A stretch of 64,000 nt of DNA from the NCBI GenBank assembly GCA_007644065.1, contig VJWN01000006.1:930001-994000 (forward strand). The letters are read 5' to 3'. The stretch's first letter is position 1, and the number at the start of each line of letters is the position of its first letter. This document shows, piece by piece, positions 11,636 to 21,567 of the stretch. The DNA comes from Margaritispora aquatica (taxonomy: Eukaryota; Ascomycota; Leotiomycetes; Helotiales; Discinellaceae). A program made the translations under genes and the position numbers. The notes under the pieces are model-generated. The model was not told the DNA's origin. It was given only the letters and a program-made list of their open reading frames with translations, and searched no databases.

Positions 11636-11735
11636 CGGGTACGATTAAAATGGCAACTGTATAGCATAACTCGCATAACTCTCCCGCTTCATAATCCAGC
11701 CACGACCCACACTAGCTATACTCAATTAGGAATAG
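11636..11735 (+). repeat. left terminal inverted repeat (100 bp)
   Basis: Inverted copy of 12195-12294 with two mismatches, at 11722 and 11729. Confidence 0.9.
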
Positions 11736-12194
11736 TCTAGGCCCGAGTCCAGTAATCCATACAACCCCCGCTCTATACCTGATACCTAAGGCAGGTTTAC
11801 CTTAATAAAAATAAAAAAAAACATTTACTAGCTTAATTACGTCTATATTATAACTAGTACGTAATATACTATAATAAAGTTAGTCCTAATTACCTTAGAA
11901 CTACGAGCTCTAGGTATATCGTTTAAGTTATTTTAGCTTTTATTCGACAATTTTTATACAGTCTAAATATCACGTGATACTATCTAACCACGCCCTACCA
12001 ATATCACTAATATACGTATCTATTAATATAAACGATCACGTAATATACCTTTTACTAGTAGCTCTTTATAGCGAGCTAGTATAACAAAACGAATTATTAA
12101 CTTTTATAGCGTTAAATACCTACCTATATAGTTCTTAAATTCGAAGATCACGTAGGAGTTTACTACGTATAAAGCATGTGATACTATTTTAAGG

Positions 12195-12294
12195 CTATTC
12201 TTAATTGGGTATAGCTAGTGTGGGTCGTGGCTGGATTATGAAGCGGGAGAGTTATGCGAGTTATGCTATACAGTTGCCATTTTAATCGTACCCG
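12195..12294 (-). repeat. right terminal inverted repeat (100 bp)
   Basis: Inverted copy of 11636-11735. Its outer end reads ...TTTTAATCGTACCCG. Confidence 0.9.
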
Positions 12295-12481
12295 AAAAAA
12301 CACAAGCATGGGTAGATCACATGGCGGGAAGCGAGACCTGTCCAATTGGAGGTTCAAACCTAGGTGCAGAACTTGACATTATGTGTACAAAAACCACTTC
12401 TAATTGTATTATACAGATCTTGGTATCTAGTCAAACAAATAAGTACATATATCGAGGTCTTGGCCAGCTAAACCAAATCTG

Positions 12482-15379
12482 TTAATAAGCCGCAGCAGCA
12501 AAACGGACTGCTTCAGCCACGTCCTCTGTTTCCATGAACTCTTCCATAGTATCTAATTCAATCTCAGAATCAACCCGCTCTAAAAGTCGGTCGTCTGCTA
12601 TTTTCAGTTCTTCTCGACGCGAAGATTGCTCTGCAACCGCCATCTCCATAATCTGCATGACTTTCCATTCGACCTCCTTCTTTGCAGACACTAAATCGCA
12701 CCTCATCCTTTTAACTCGTTGACGAACCTCTAGAATGCATGCAAGAAATTGCCGCGCCTGGCTGTGATTTGGTTCAACTATGAGGAGCTCCACGACCGTT
12801 TTCTGGACCACTTTCAACATCACTTTAAACTTGTTATCTGGAGCAATATTGTTGGCTTCAATTGAATCGACGACAGATTTGACTCCTGCACAGTCTAGCA
12901 TCGCAGAGTAAGCTTTGCACAGAATGGTGCAGGTAGTGATGTCTATCGAGGCTGTGAGATTCAATCTTTGTGACATGGCTTTCCAAAACTCGATAGCTTG
13001 TCGGTTGTGACCGCTTCTTTGTAGAATGCTTGTAGTATGTGTTAAAACTGATGGCGGGATTGAAATCTCCGCGCTTTGAAATAGGGCAATGGTACTCCTG
13101 GTAACTCGAACCACAAGACTTCGGTCCCTTTCACCATTCTCAAAAGCTGTCGTAAGGTGGTGTTGAAAGACAGCAGTGATTGAGCGGCTGACGTCGATAC
13201 CTCGCTTCTGGGCCTCTCGAATCAAATTGGCGGTGATACTGAAATGTTGTTTGGAAATTTTTAGTGACGCATTGACAGCTAGATGAACATCCTCCGGACC
13301 AAGAAAAAGATTTCGTTCACGTGCATCTTCGTAAGTTTGTAACGTCAAGTTCATGTTACCTATGCCAGCAGATGTCAACATCTTTAGGCTGACATTTTCA
13401 TTATTGAAGATATTTTGAGGAGCGGTTTTCCACTTGAGATGGGCAAGCCTATTTGCCACAACTCTTTCGTCCTTAGTCCCGAGAGTAGCTAAGCGACGGA
13501 GAAGTGAGATGGTCTGATTGTCCACAAAGAGTGCAGAAGCACCAGGAATCGAGCGTAATTTGCTGTAGAACAGGTAAATTTCGCCATAGCTAAAGTTCCA
13601 ACTGCTACAAAGGTTTTGGATCAACGTGTTAAGAGTTGTCGAATCAATGGAGCATCCTTGGCTGGTCGAAAATCTGATCCACCGATCCAGAGAGTCTATC
13701 TCTCTCGATTTAGCATAAGCATTCACCATGATATTCATGATATATGTACTGAGTGATAATCTACATGTTTCCATATAGTATCGAATGAAATCCTCGCATT
13801 CCGATATTGTGTGCGCTTTGAGATAAACCTTCAATATCGGAACGAAGGAAGCATTGAATGTCTCGGCATCCTCTGGGTTGCGTTTTCTCATCATTTGAAG
13901 ATCTGCTTTGACGCCGTCCCAGTCTCCCTGCATGGCCTTTGCCAATGCAAAGTGGCCATACACACCTAGGTTTCTAGGGCTCAATTTGAACTGCAGCTGC
14001 ATTTGATCGAATAGTGCAGCTGCAGCTATTTGATCCCCAGCTTCGATGTAAAACTGTATCATAGTAGCGTGTAATGCTTGCCGGATATTTTCTGAAGGCT
14101 TCAATCGCTCAAACAGAGCTCGAGTACTGGCAATATCATGATGCAACCTCCAATGGTGGCCAAGTAGTTTCAAGAACCAGGTTGTAGCAAGCTGAGATTT
14201 GGTTCTCTTAGCCAAGGATGCAGCTGCAAGTAGGATCCTTTCAGCTTCATTAAAATTGTTCAATTTGAGAAGGGAGTCAATGACAAGATCAGTGACTTCG
14301 TGGAACTCCTCGGGAGATGGCGTGTTTTGCGCAAAAAAATTGTGGAAATATCTCGACATTCTCTTGTGTTGCCCTAGGGCATGGGTAGCTTTGATAAGGT
14401 ATGTTATTGTATGCAAAGATCCTCCTGTGACACATTTCGAAATACGGAAGTGGATTTCAACACAAAGCTTGAATAATCCCGAATTGAAAGTCTCTTTGCA
14501 TAGAGTCTGTCCTATTGACTGCATTTCCTCTGACATAGATCGCGGGGACCCCTTGAACTTCGTGAGATATATCGAAGCGGCTTTTCGTAATTTTGTTATT
14601 TCCAAGGTACCATTGTTGTCGGATTGTTGCAATAATCGATATATCATCTCTCTAGGCTTGAAACGATGGTAGTCCTCCTCTTCAAGCGGGCCATGGGCAA
14701 CTATAACATCGAATATCCTCTCTGAATCATCATATCGTCGCTGGTCCATACAAGCGACAGAAAGTCGAATGGCTGCATCAAGGAGCACTTGCGGAATCTC
14801 TAAACCATCCTCTACCAAGCCCTCCTCGAAAGCTTCCAGAAATCGAAAGAATGCCGACCGTACATCTGGTGGATCTTCATCCAGAAGCTTGATTACATCG
14901 CAGGAAAGTCTTTGTTCCCGATTACGTACAGTTTGTTTATTGGCTTTGGGGAAGTTGAGTCGAGTTGGAGCTATAGGAGCAGAGATGGGCTGATAGGATC
15001 TCCGCACAATCTTGCTCTCTGCGGAAGTTCGACGGTCATTCTTGGTATGGATATTTGGCTTCTCAGCGACCTCAGATGACACAGCTGTATCGGCCAACTT
15101 GCTCCGAGCAACGTTGCTAGGGAGCCAAAATGCATCGTCTTGTAGTCTCGAGACTTGTTGTTCAAATGTTTCAATGGCATCGATTCCGCTGCTATGATAC
15201 TTTTTTGACGACTTGAGCTTCTGGGCATTTCTATGGACCTCGCGAGCGGCATGGATTCGGCGTCGACGGTCCTCGGTCAAGAGACCAGCACTGAGGGCGA
15301 CAGTACAGGATGTCCCGAGGGCAAGGTGACGAAGGGTTCGCAATGCGCCTTTTGAAGGTACAGGTAAGGTGGTCGGCAT
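12482..15379 (-). CDS. pentatricopeptide-repeat-like mitochondrial protein
   Basis: Single exon, 965 aa from the ATG at 15379 (the frame extends to 15394 only through a GTG codon). The N-terminus is poor in acids (MPTTLPVPSKGALRTLRHLALG), followed by a short hydrophobic stretch and Arg-rich TEDRRRRIHAAREVHR, consistent with mitochondrial import. The body is a long series of ~35-residue helical hairpins with PPR-like signatures, for example ...NLGVYGHFALAKAMQGDWDGV, YIMNIMVNAYAKSREIDSLDRW, TLNTLIQNL and TTCTILCKAYSAMLDCAGV. Fungal PPR proteins of this size act in maturation or translation of mitochondrial transcripts. The particular target cannot be read from the sequence. The C-terminal ~90 residues are charged coiled-coil-like. 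Confidence 0.8.
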   Translation of the reverse strand: MPTTLPVPSKGALRTLRHLALGTSCTVALSAGLLTEDRRRRIHAAREVHRNAQKLKSSKKYHSSGIDAIETFEQQVSRLQDDAFWLPSNVARSKLADTAVSSEVAEKPNIHTKNDRRTSAESKIVRRSYQPISAPIAPTRLNFPKANKQTVRNREQRLSCDVIKLLDEDPPDVRSAFFRFLEAFEEGLVEDGLEIPQVLLDAAIRLSVACMDQRRYDDSERIFDVIVAHGPLEEEDYHRFKPREMIYRLLQQSDNNGTLEITKLRKAASIYLTKFKGSPRSMSEEMQSIGQTLCKETFNSGLFKLCVEIHFRISKCVTGGSLHTITYLIKATHALGQHKRMSRYFHNFFAQNTPSPEEFHEVTDLVIDSLLKLNNFNEAERILLAAASLAKRTKSQLATTWFLKLLGHHWRLHHDIASTRALFERLKPSENIRQALHATMIQFYIEAGDQIAAAALFDQMQLQFKLSPRNLGVYGHFALAKAMQGDWDGVKADLQMMRKRNPEDAETFNASFVPILKVYLKAHTISECEDFIRYYMETCRLSLSTYIMNIMVNAYAKSREIDSLDRWIRFSTSQGCSIDSTTLNTLIQNLCSSWNFSYGEIYLFYSKLRSIPGASALFVDNQTISLLRRLATLGTKDERVVANRLAHLKWKTAPQNIFNNENVSLKMLTSAGIGNMNLTLQTYEDARERNLFLGPEDVHLAVNASLKISKQHFSITANLIREAQKRGIDVSRSITAVFQHHLTTAFENGERDRSLVVRVTRSTIALFQSAEISIPPSVLTHTTSILQRSGHNRQAIEFWKAMSQRLNLTASIDITTCTILCKAYSAMLDCAGVKSVVDSIEANNIAPDNKFKVMLKVVQKTVVELLIVEPNHSQARQFLACILEVRQRVKRMRCDLVSAKKEVEWKVMQIMEMAVAEQSSRREELKIADDRLLERVDSEIELDTMEEFMETEDVAEAVRFAAAAY

Positions 15380-16067
15380 TCTGCGGTTGCACACAATTCA
15401 GCCATTGCCGCAGGACACTAGGGGAAGAGTTCGGAGAGGTGAATTGACATGGTCGAAAGGTGGTTGTGAATGGATGGAAGGTCAAAAAATGTTCAAACAT
15501 CGAACCATACCTACCTACCATTTGGGATGATCTCGGCCCCTGGAGCAATTTGCCAAGGGTGGGGCCTGCTCCCCGCTCCGCTTTCCACTCTCCGCTCCGT
15601 ACTGGGCTTGAGCCTCAATTTGTTAAAAATATATCCGTGCTTGTAGATACATGTATCGCTGTTAGAGATTGCAAGTTTCTGGGCAGTAGGCATTCGCTCA
15701 ACCTTCATTGTTTATGCCAGTTCAATAAGCAGTCTTCAATATCTGTTGTCGCTTTTTTTACTATCATCTCACCTTACCTAATCAGCCTGGAGGAGATGAC
15801 TTAAGCAAGCCTGGTTATAATTTAGCAATTCTGTTTTTCCACCCGAAGTCCTCATCAAAATATTTTTAATTGTCATCTTACAGATTGTCAATGGGAGAGG
15901 TATCGCTATCTGCTAAATATTTCAAAAAAGTGAAGATCTATTGTCTAGGTATCCCGGCGTGCAATATGCACGCCAAACGCCGCCCAAATGCTCTTGATCC
16001 TGATGTACATTATGCCTACAGTAACACCTGTGCCTTCATTTCCCCCACCATATCCTAGTCGCTCATA
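15380..16067. other. intergenic, PPR gene promoter side
   Basis: 688 bp covering the 5' side of the PPR gene and the 3' flank of MME1. Short frames only; no RNA gene or repeat seen. Confidence 0.6.
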
Positions 16068-17417
16068 TTATACAATTGACTCCTGGTCCCTTTCTGAATA
16101 AAGCTCTAATTGTCGCAAAAGTGTTTGATACAAAAACAACATACAGCCGCTTTGTACACTGGTCCACACTAGCCTTGGACCTACTCCTCGAAACCAACCT
16201 GGAATACCTTCGGTTTTGTAAATAAGCTTCAGTCCCGTAAATACAGATGAAGTATCCAATGTGACAGAGCCAGGCCGAGGAGTGTGTGTGGAGGGGGATG
16301 ATGTAGATATAGATCTGGTTTGCTGCTTGGTTGGACCGAGATTTCCAAGCTTTGTTTGAACGTGCACCTTACATCCTGTGGAACTAGATGCCTCCGGCGG
16401 GTTCACCTGGGTTTGTATTCTCGTTTTGACGACATCGAGAGGACATGTAATAACTCCCGCGAGACCACCTGCTGCTGCTCCAGTAAGAAGTTCCAGAGGC
16501 AAGCCTATATCTCTATTCCCCTTCCATTGCCTAGCCCAAGTCTGTGCCTGCTCATAAAAAGTGAACTGCAATGCTGAAAAGGGCAAATCTCGAAAAATGG
16601 TTGCTTTGTATCCATAGAAAAGTGCCATGAACCCCTCTTGACGAATAATAGTTCGCGCGGCGTGGCTGGTGGATTTATAATTGTATCCTGATTGAAAGAA
16701 AGGGTTGTTGTAGCGACCCTGGAGCTGTAACCGAGTTTTGAGGACTTCTGATGGAACGTAGACGAAAGAAGCAGCAAAGTCCGCAAGAAAGCCTACAGTG
16801 ATCAATAAAAGTTGGAAACAAAGAGACAATCAAATGGAGCAAACGTACCACTAGCAAGATATGCAAACTGTGGGGTAACGCCAGCATCTATCATATGCCT
16901 CTTACTATACTCATATGTGCCAAAGAAAATCACAGTCCCAGGAAAGGACCCAAGCATCGCAGGAACCCATCCTCCATAGAGGCCACGTCGTATGCCTTCC
17001 TGCCGCAAGATGGTAGAATATGACGATGACATGGAAGTATACTTCGGCGGTATATGTGGATCTCCTTGCTGTCGAGTCTTAACTGTGTCTAGGGAGTGCA
17101 TCAACAGATCACCGGTCGTCCCTCCAATACCTCCAGCGATCATAGACTTGTGCCATTAGAGAAGACTATGCGCCGACAGAGTTAGAGCTTACATGAAGGT
17201 ATGGGGGCCTGGCCTCCTCCTCCTCCACTGCTTGCGGTGCCATTGTATTCGATCCAGATTGTGTTGTTCCAAACTTGACGTCTGCAAAAGATCTCGTTCC
17301 TCTCGAGATTCCATCATCAACAAAGCTAATTTCATCAACAGTCTGCTGGGTGTTGTTTGGTGATCCAGGAGAAAATATATTGGCAATGCGCGAAGCCAGT
17401 GTTGACCCCAGGGACAT
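16068..17417 (-). CDS. MME1: mitochondrial carrier of the Mme1 (YMR166C) type
   Basis: Three exons, 17417-17193, 17146-16849 and 16792-16068, giving 415 aa. It has three carrier repeats, each with the PxD/ExxK-type signature: [10 protein letters not shown] (first repeat, Ser for Pro), [11 protein letters not shown] and [11 protein letters not shown]. These are followed by the Gxx[16 protein letters not shown] and GWFRGVGPR second-helix motifs. The stretch [21 protein letters not shown] is, from memory, nearly shared with yeast Mme1, a magnesium exporter of the inner membrane. A ~75-residue N-terminal extension and a Ser/Thr-rich insert in repeat 3 are typical of fungal versions. Joins PYLH|SMIAGG and YLASG|FLADF confirm both introns. 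The start at 17417 is the first ATG of an otherwise open frame. Confidence 0.9.
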
Positions 17418-17899
17418 GGCCCTTCCTCGATCTTCCAGCAAAGTCGCCCTCACTGCTTCTGAGGGATCGGTGGTGATGGCGTTAGTTTCGTGGTATGTTC
17501 GTGGTTTATGTTGCGTTGGGAAGTCCGACGTGTATAAAATACCGAACTTTTTTGGAGCGATCCCGACGGGGATTTCAGATCAAACGAGGCTGACCAATTA
17601 TCAACGACGATCTGCAACCAGGCTGGGCAGTCAACCAAAGCATTCAGTTCCATAGATGAAAGAGATGACTACAGTATTGCGAGTTAATCGTTGTTGATAT
17701 ATTAATTGCAATCAGAAAGAATAGGGCTTATTTTTTCACTATGGTGGATCAACATTGATCAAACACCTGTAATCTACATTTCACGCGTTGGCTCAGTCAA
17801 TAATTCTTTCACTGGATCGGGGCAGAAAATATGCCATTTCTTCAGATTCGCCAACCCTTTGCTTATTTATGCTCTTCTTTACATTTGGCCAAGAAACTT
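17418..17899. promoter_or_regulatory. MME1 promoter region and IMP2 3' flank
   Basis: 482 bp between genes on the same strand. No distinct motif can be supported. Confidence 0.5.
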
Positions 17900-18517
17900 T
17901 CAAGAATTCTGCTCCGAAATTGAGTCTCTTCGGGGTTGGATAACTCTTCTGGATTTGAAGTCTTCCCACTCTATGGGTCCAGATCTTGACCAAGGAAGGA
18001 GAAGACGTGTAATCCTCCCTTCAATGAGGTTTATTGGAATTGCCCCATAAGTATTGCTGTCTAGCGTTTTGTTCATGTCAGGATTGTCGCCTTCAACCCA
18101 TACATGATTTCGAGGAACTTGGACTTTGGGCATAGGACACGGCGCCCGAGTCACGACAATATCGCCTTCTAGAGCAATAACTCTCTTCACAGCCCAGATC
18201 TCAGGGTGTGATGGGCTCCTGTTTGGTTCTCAGTCCGAGAATTATTTTCTTAGAATAATGTTGCTAGCTTACCGAAAGGAGACGACCATGCCCCTTTTCA
18301 AATTCTCCGTAGGCTTCCACTTTCGAATCCAACACATGTCCTTGTCCAAGCCCTCATTGAAAGTTCCATTGAGAAATGGATACATAGATGGACCATTAAC
18401 CCTCATAACTTCTCCCACGTGGTCATTGAAGAAGATCACAGCCGGAAACCAGGAAGCAAATATAGCAGCTTTGAGGGGCCAGTGCATAAAACTATGAAAG
18501 CCATGGCTAATAGACAT
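17900..18517 (-). CDS. IMP2: mitochondrial inner membrane protease subunit 2 (Imp2)
   Basis: Two exons, 18517-18273 and 18218-17900, 187 aa, the usual size for Imp2. It is a signal peptidase I family (S26) serine protease that trims intermembrane-space sorting signals. An N-terminal membrane segment (~16-30) is followed by the catalytic-serine motif NGPSMYPFLN with Ser44. The lysine general base lies in AVKRVIALEGD, Lys93. The conserved C-terminal box HVWVEGDNPDMNKTLDSNTYG carries the S26 box E pattern. The intron lies between SFR and SPSHPEIWAVK, and joining gives continuous family sequence. The Met in NGPSM is the Imp2/leader peptidase form. Confidence 0.93.
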
Positions 18518-18839
18518 CCTGGGTATTTCAGAGTGCCAACTTCTGTCAGAATCGTTGCATGAAGAGGCTCATTTGTGATTCCATTGGGGCCTCGAGTGTG
18601 GGGGAGGTGTCTTGCAATCGAGATCACAAAAGCGAAGTAAAACAGAGTAAGCTCGTCTCAGCCTTGCCATAGCCTTATCAAATACGTCATACGAAGTAAA
18701 TTGGATGTTTGGTCTAATGCTTTTCAAGATCGGGATTTCGGTCTTCAGACTGGTCAAAACCTTCTATGACCATACCTTCCTGTACGCCTGCAATGCGAAT
18801 GTCCATCAACATTTGCTTTTGACCTGATCCCAAATACAT
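18518..18839. promoter_or_regulatory. IMP2 promoter region and SUI2 3' flank
   Basis: 322 bp between the Imp2 start and the eIF2-alpha stop, on the same strand. Nothing else is seen. Confidence 0.5.
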
Positions 18840-20024
18840 TTACATGACCTCCACAGCATTCTCATCACTCTCACTCATGCTCTCATCACCACTGACTTCA
18901 GCATTCTCCCTCTCGCGCTTCTCCATCAACGCCTGCAGCTCTGCATCATCGTTCTCCGTGACAGCCTTCGGTTCCATCTTCACAACACAATTGCCGCCAG
19001 CACTTTCGATATTAGTCCGAATGTCGACGATAGCAGCTTCCAAAGTCGTAATTCCAATAGATTTTTCCAGACATGTGCTAGTCAAAACGTAGAGTGGTGG
19101 TGAAACAAGCTTGACCTTAACTTGATTATCGGGAGTGTTCCTGGCTTCGGCGGTTCTAAGCGCAGTCTTGACCGCATCGATTCCTTCATAACCAAAGCAA
19201 GTGACTTCGACATCCGCTCTGACTTTTGTCGGTTGAGGAGTAAGGCGCTTGCCGATGTAGGACTTCAGTTCTTCGGCTACAGCATCGCTTGGGAATGTGA
19301 CCTCCTTCCATACATCAGTGTTGCTACACAGAATTAGTAGGGCTATTTTAATATTGAGGCCTGGATCTTACGTGATTGAGAGCTTGAAAGCATCTACCGA
19401 GTGACCGTACTTTTTGTCCAGAGGCCAAGCGATCTTCTCATAAAGGTCCTCAATAGGATGCGACACCTTTTCTGCAACATGCCTCATGATCGAATGAACC
19501 ATTTTGCTCTTATTATACCTCTCCTCACACTTGACAATGTCTTCTGGAGAAACTCGACGTTTGGAAAGATCGATGTAGCCTGTGGCGTTAGACTTTGTTA
19601 CTCATAAACAGATCGTACACACCCTTCTCTTTGTCCACCCTGAGAACTACCACTACCTCATTTCTGCCGACGCGGATGAGCTTTTGGATACTTCGGATTC
19701 GTCGTCTGGAGAGTTCGGAGAGTAAGATCATGCCATCGATTGAGTCGTACTCCAAAAGTTTGACCTATTTTAAAGTTAGCCTTGCGCTTCGAATGAGGTG
19801 TATTTGAAATCTACGTAAGCTCCCATGTCTGCGATCTAGAAGGCTGTTAGCATTCTGTAAAACGAGGTAGGAGTTTGTTCTCAAGATCTCAAAGGTGAGC
19901 TGAATTCCTTTGATATCTTTTGAAGGGATTCACGTTCCTGCCGGACATTGACCATTACGAACTCATCCACGGCAGGGAACTTGTTTTCATAGTACCGGCA
20001 GGCTGTCAAGGACGTGGACGCCAT
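18840..20024 (-). CDS. SUI2: translation initiation factor eIF2 subunit alpha
   Basis: Five coding exons: 20024-19938, 19835-19815 (21 nt), 19764-19623, 19579-19372 and 19323-18840, giving 313 aa. The N-terminal S1 domain ([34 protein letters not shown]) leads to the regulatory loop [10 protein letters not shown], whose Ser55 equals the Ser51 phosphorylated by Gcn2-type kinases. Next come [15 protein letters not shown], the helical domain ending AFKLSIT, and the alpha-beta domain with [26 protein letters not shown]. The tail is acidic. Exons 2-5 join at GT-AG sites. The first intron, however, needs a GA donor to give RQ|IADMGAY; see the separate entry. Function: delivers initiator Met-tRNA to the 40S subunit with the beta and gamma subunits. 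Confidence 0.95.
19836..19937 (-). other. eIF2-alpha intron 1 with GA-AG ends (or a rare alternative)
   Basis: The conserved peptide VNVRQ-IADMGAY requires cutting after CAG at 19938, where the genome reads GAACGTG rather than the expected GTACGTG. The 3' side is ordinary: a GCTAAC branch point and CTTCTAG acceptor. The only in-frame GT-AG alternative starts 4 nt further in (GTGAAT) and uses GCAG at 19829-19832. It would give VRQ-EH-MGAY, replacing a nearly invariant tripeptide and losing one residue. A base-call error, a strain mutation or a true GA-AG intron would all look like this. Confidence 0.65.
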
Positions 20025-21567
20025 TGTTGCGATGTTGTGTGGTGGAGATATTTGGTGATGCTTTTTGAGGTTTTGAATTTGGAGGGGCTCGCTAGTCGAT
20101 AAGGGCACTGACTCACTAAAAGTCTACCGCGCGGTTAATACGCAAGGCGCTAATAGCTTATCATGTGATTTCGCATCACTAGATACCTAGGTAAGGCGCC
20201 TTTGGTACCAAATGCAGACTCATTCTGCAACCAAGGTGCTTTACATCACTCTCGAAGGCACTAAATGTTCACCAGAGTTCACACAAAATTTCGAACCTCG
20301 ATTCAAAGAAGACTTATACACCACAAAGCTCTCTAGATATTCGTCAAAACTACAGAACAGTCACGGGACATTTTCAGAACATGGACCCACAGAACCTCGC
20401 TAGTAATGGGGCACAGACTACCATCGACAACGACACAATAGGATTTGTAGATTCCCCCTTTGCATATTAGAATCACATATATTCGAACTCCATTTATTCT
20501 AAAAGGGTAAGGGGACAAGAGAAGAATTGGACTTCGTTTTTAAGGTATTTCTTTAAGCACACCAAACGTATACTTAGTGGAAATAAAGCAGGCAGAAACA
20601 AATGCATGATTAGGTCAAGGTGCGACAACACTGCACCATATTCATGTCTAAAGTCATTGTCAACGATGCTATTACTTGCCTTTGTATACTAAGCATTCCC
20701 TGAGATCTTTTGCCTCCAGTCTTTCCTTTACCTAATCTCTTGATATCCTCCACGATAAGTTCCTCAATATCTCCCATCCTTTTGGATCTAGTGATCAGTA
20801 GCATCCCATGCTATGCTTGTGGCAGGATCCCATTCCTTCTGACAGTTGTCACAAATCAGCCATTTTCCCAGTAAGCCACATTCGCGCAAATAGAGTTGTT
20901 ATATCGCAGCGAAATGTGTCGCAGTCAAGAATCGGCGAGCAGAAGAGCGAAGCGAGGCAAAAATGAGACTTTTACAAATATTTAAACGAGTCATGGACGT
21001 TTGACAAACGTGTGCGAAATTTAGTTTTTTCTATTTTCGTTATCGCGTTTCGACATCTCTTTATTTCTACCACTAATAAAGCACATTGTCAGTTGCAAAT
21101 AGGAATTCGACATGAACTGAATGGGAGTCGGTGTTGAGTAAACGTACCATGTTTATCCAGACAATCCTGGGAAGCTGTCGGGGTCAACCAGAAACTACCT
21201 TAGATAGCCCTGAAGTCAGACTGCTACCTCGATCCTCATATCTCGGCAGCCAAGCATGTAGTTCATGATAGTTATAGGAAGATAGTGCGCACTCACAACA
21301 ATGCTGTTATAATAGTAGCTTCTATTTCGGCATTTTAGAATAGTAATCGAAAAACGACACCCTTGAAACAATATTTGAACTACAGTACCTTTAGCTCATC
21401 GATCAATATAATACAATGAACATACCTGCAAGTGAACTCGCCTGTTGTGGTATAGTGGGGCCCACATTAACGAGGCTCCGCGTGTTTCTACCACAGCTCT
21501 GGTTTTGGAATTTATTCTGAAAGCTTTCTGCACAACACGTCAAGCAATATTTAGCAAAACAAGATCT
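20025..21567. other. gene-poor intergenic region, 1.5 kb
   Basis: SUI2 promoter and 5' UTR on the minus-strand side, then AT-rich sequence. Short frames (for example 20212-20403 plus and 20610-20804 minus) have no recognisable similarity and no splice support. No clear repeat is seen. Confidence 0.55.

Larger units (their letters stand above)
11636..12294. mobile_element. MITE-like non-autonomous DNA transposon with 100-bp terminal inverted repeats
   Basis: The element starts CGGGTACGATTAAAATGG and ends with the exact inverse. The two 100-bp ends (11636-11735 and 12195-12294) match at 98 of 100 positions in inverted orientation; both differences are transitions (C/T and G/A). The 459-bp interior is AT-rich, full of TA dinucleotides, and holds no reading frame of note. 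The element is flanked on both sides by six A residues (11630-11635 and 12295-12300), a possible but low-complexity target duplication. It lies 162 bp upstream of the NCA2 start and 188 bp beyond the PPR gene stop. No transposase is present, so the superfamily cannot be assigned. Confidence 0.85.

Noticed and set aside
12340..12375. GGTTCAAACC-like sequence resembling a tRNA T-arm
   Set aside because: No 5-bp T-stem around a 7-nt loop, and no acceptor, D-arm or anticodon arm could be found nearby.
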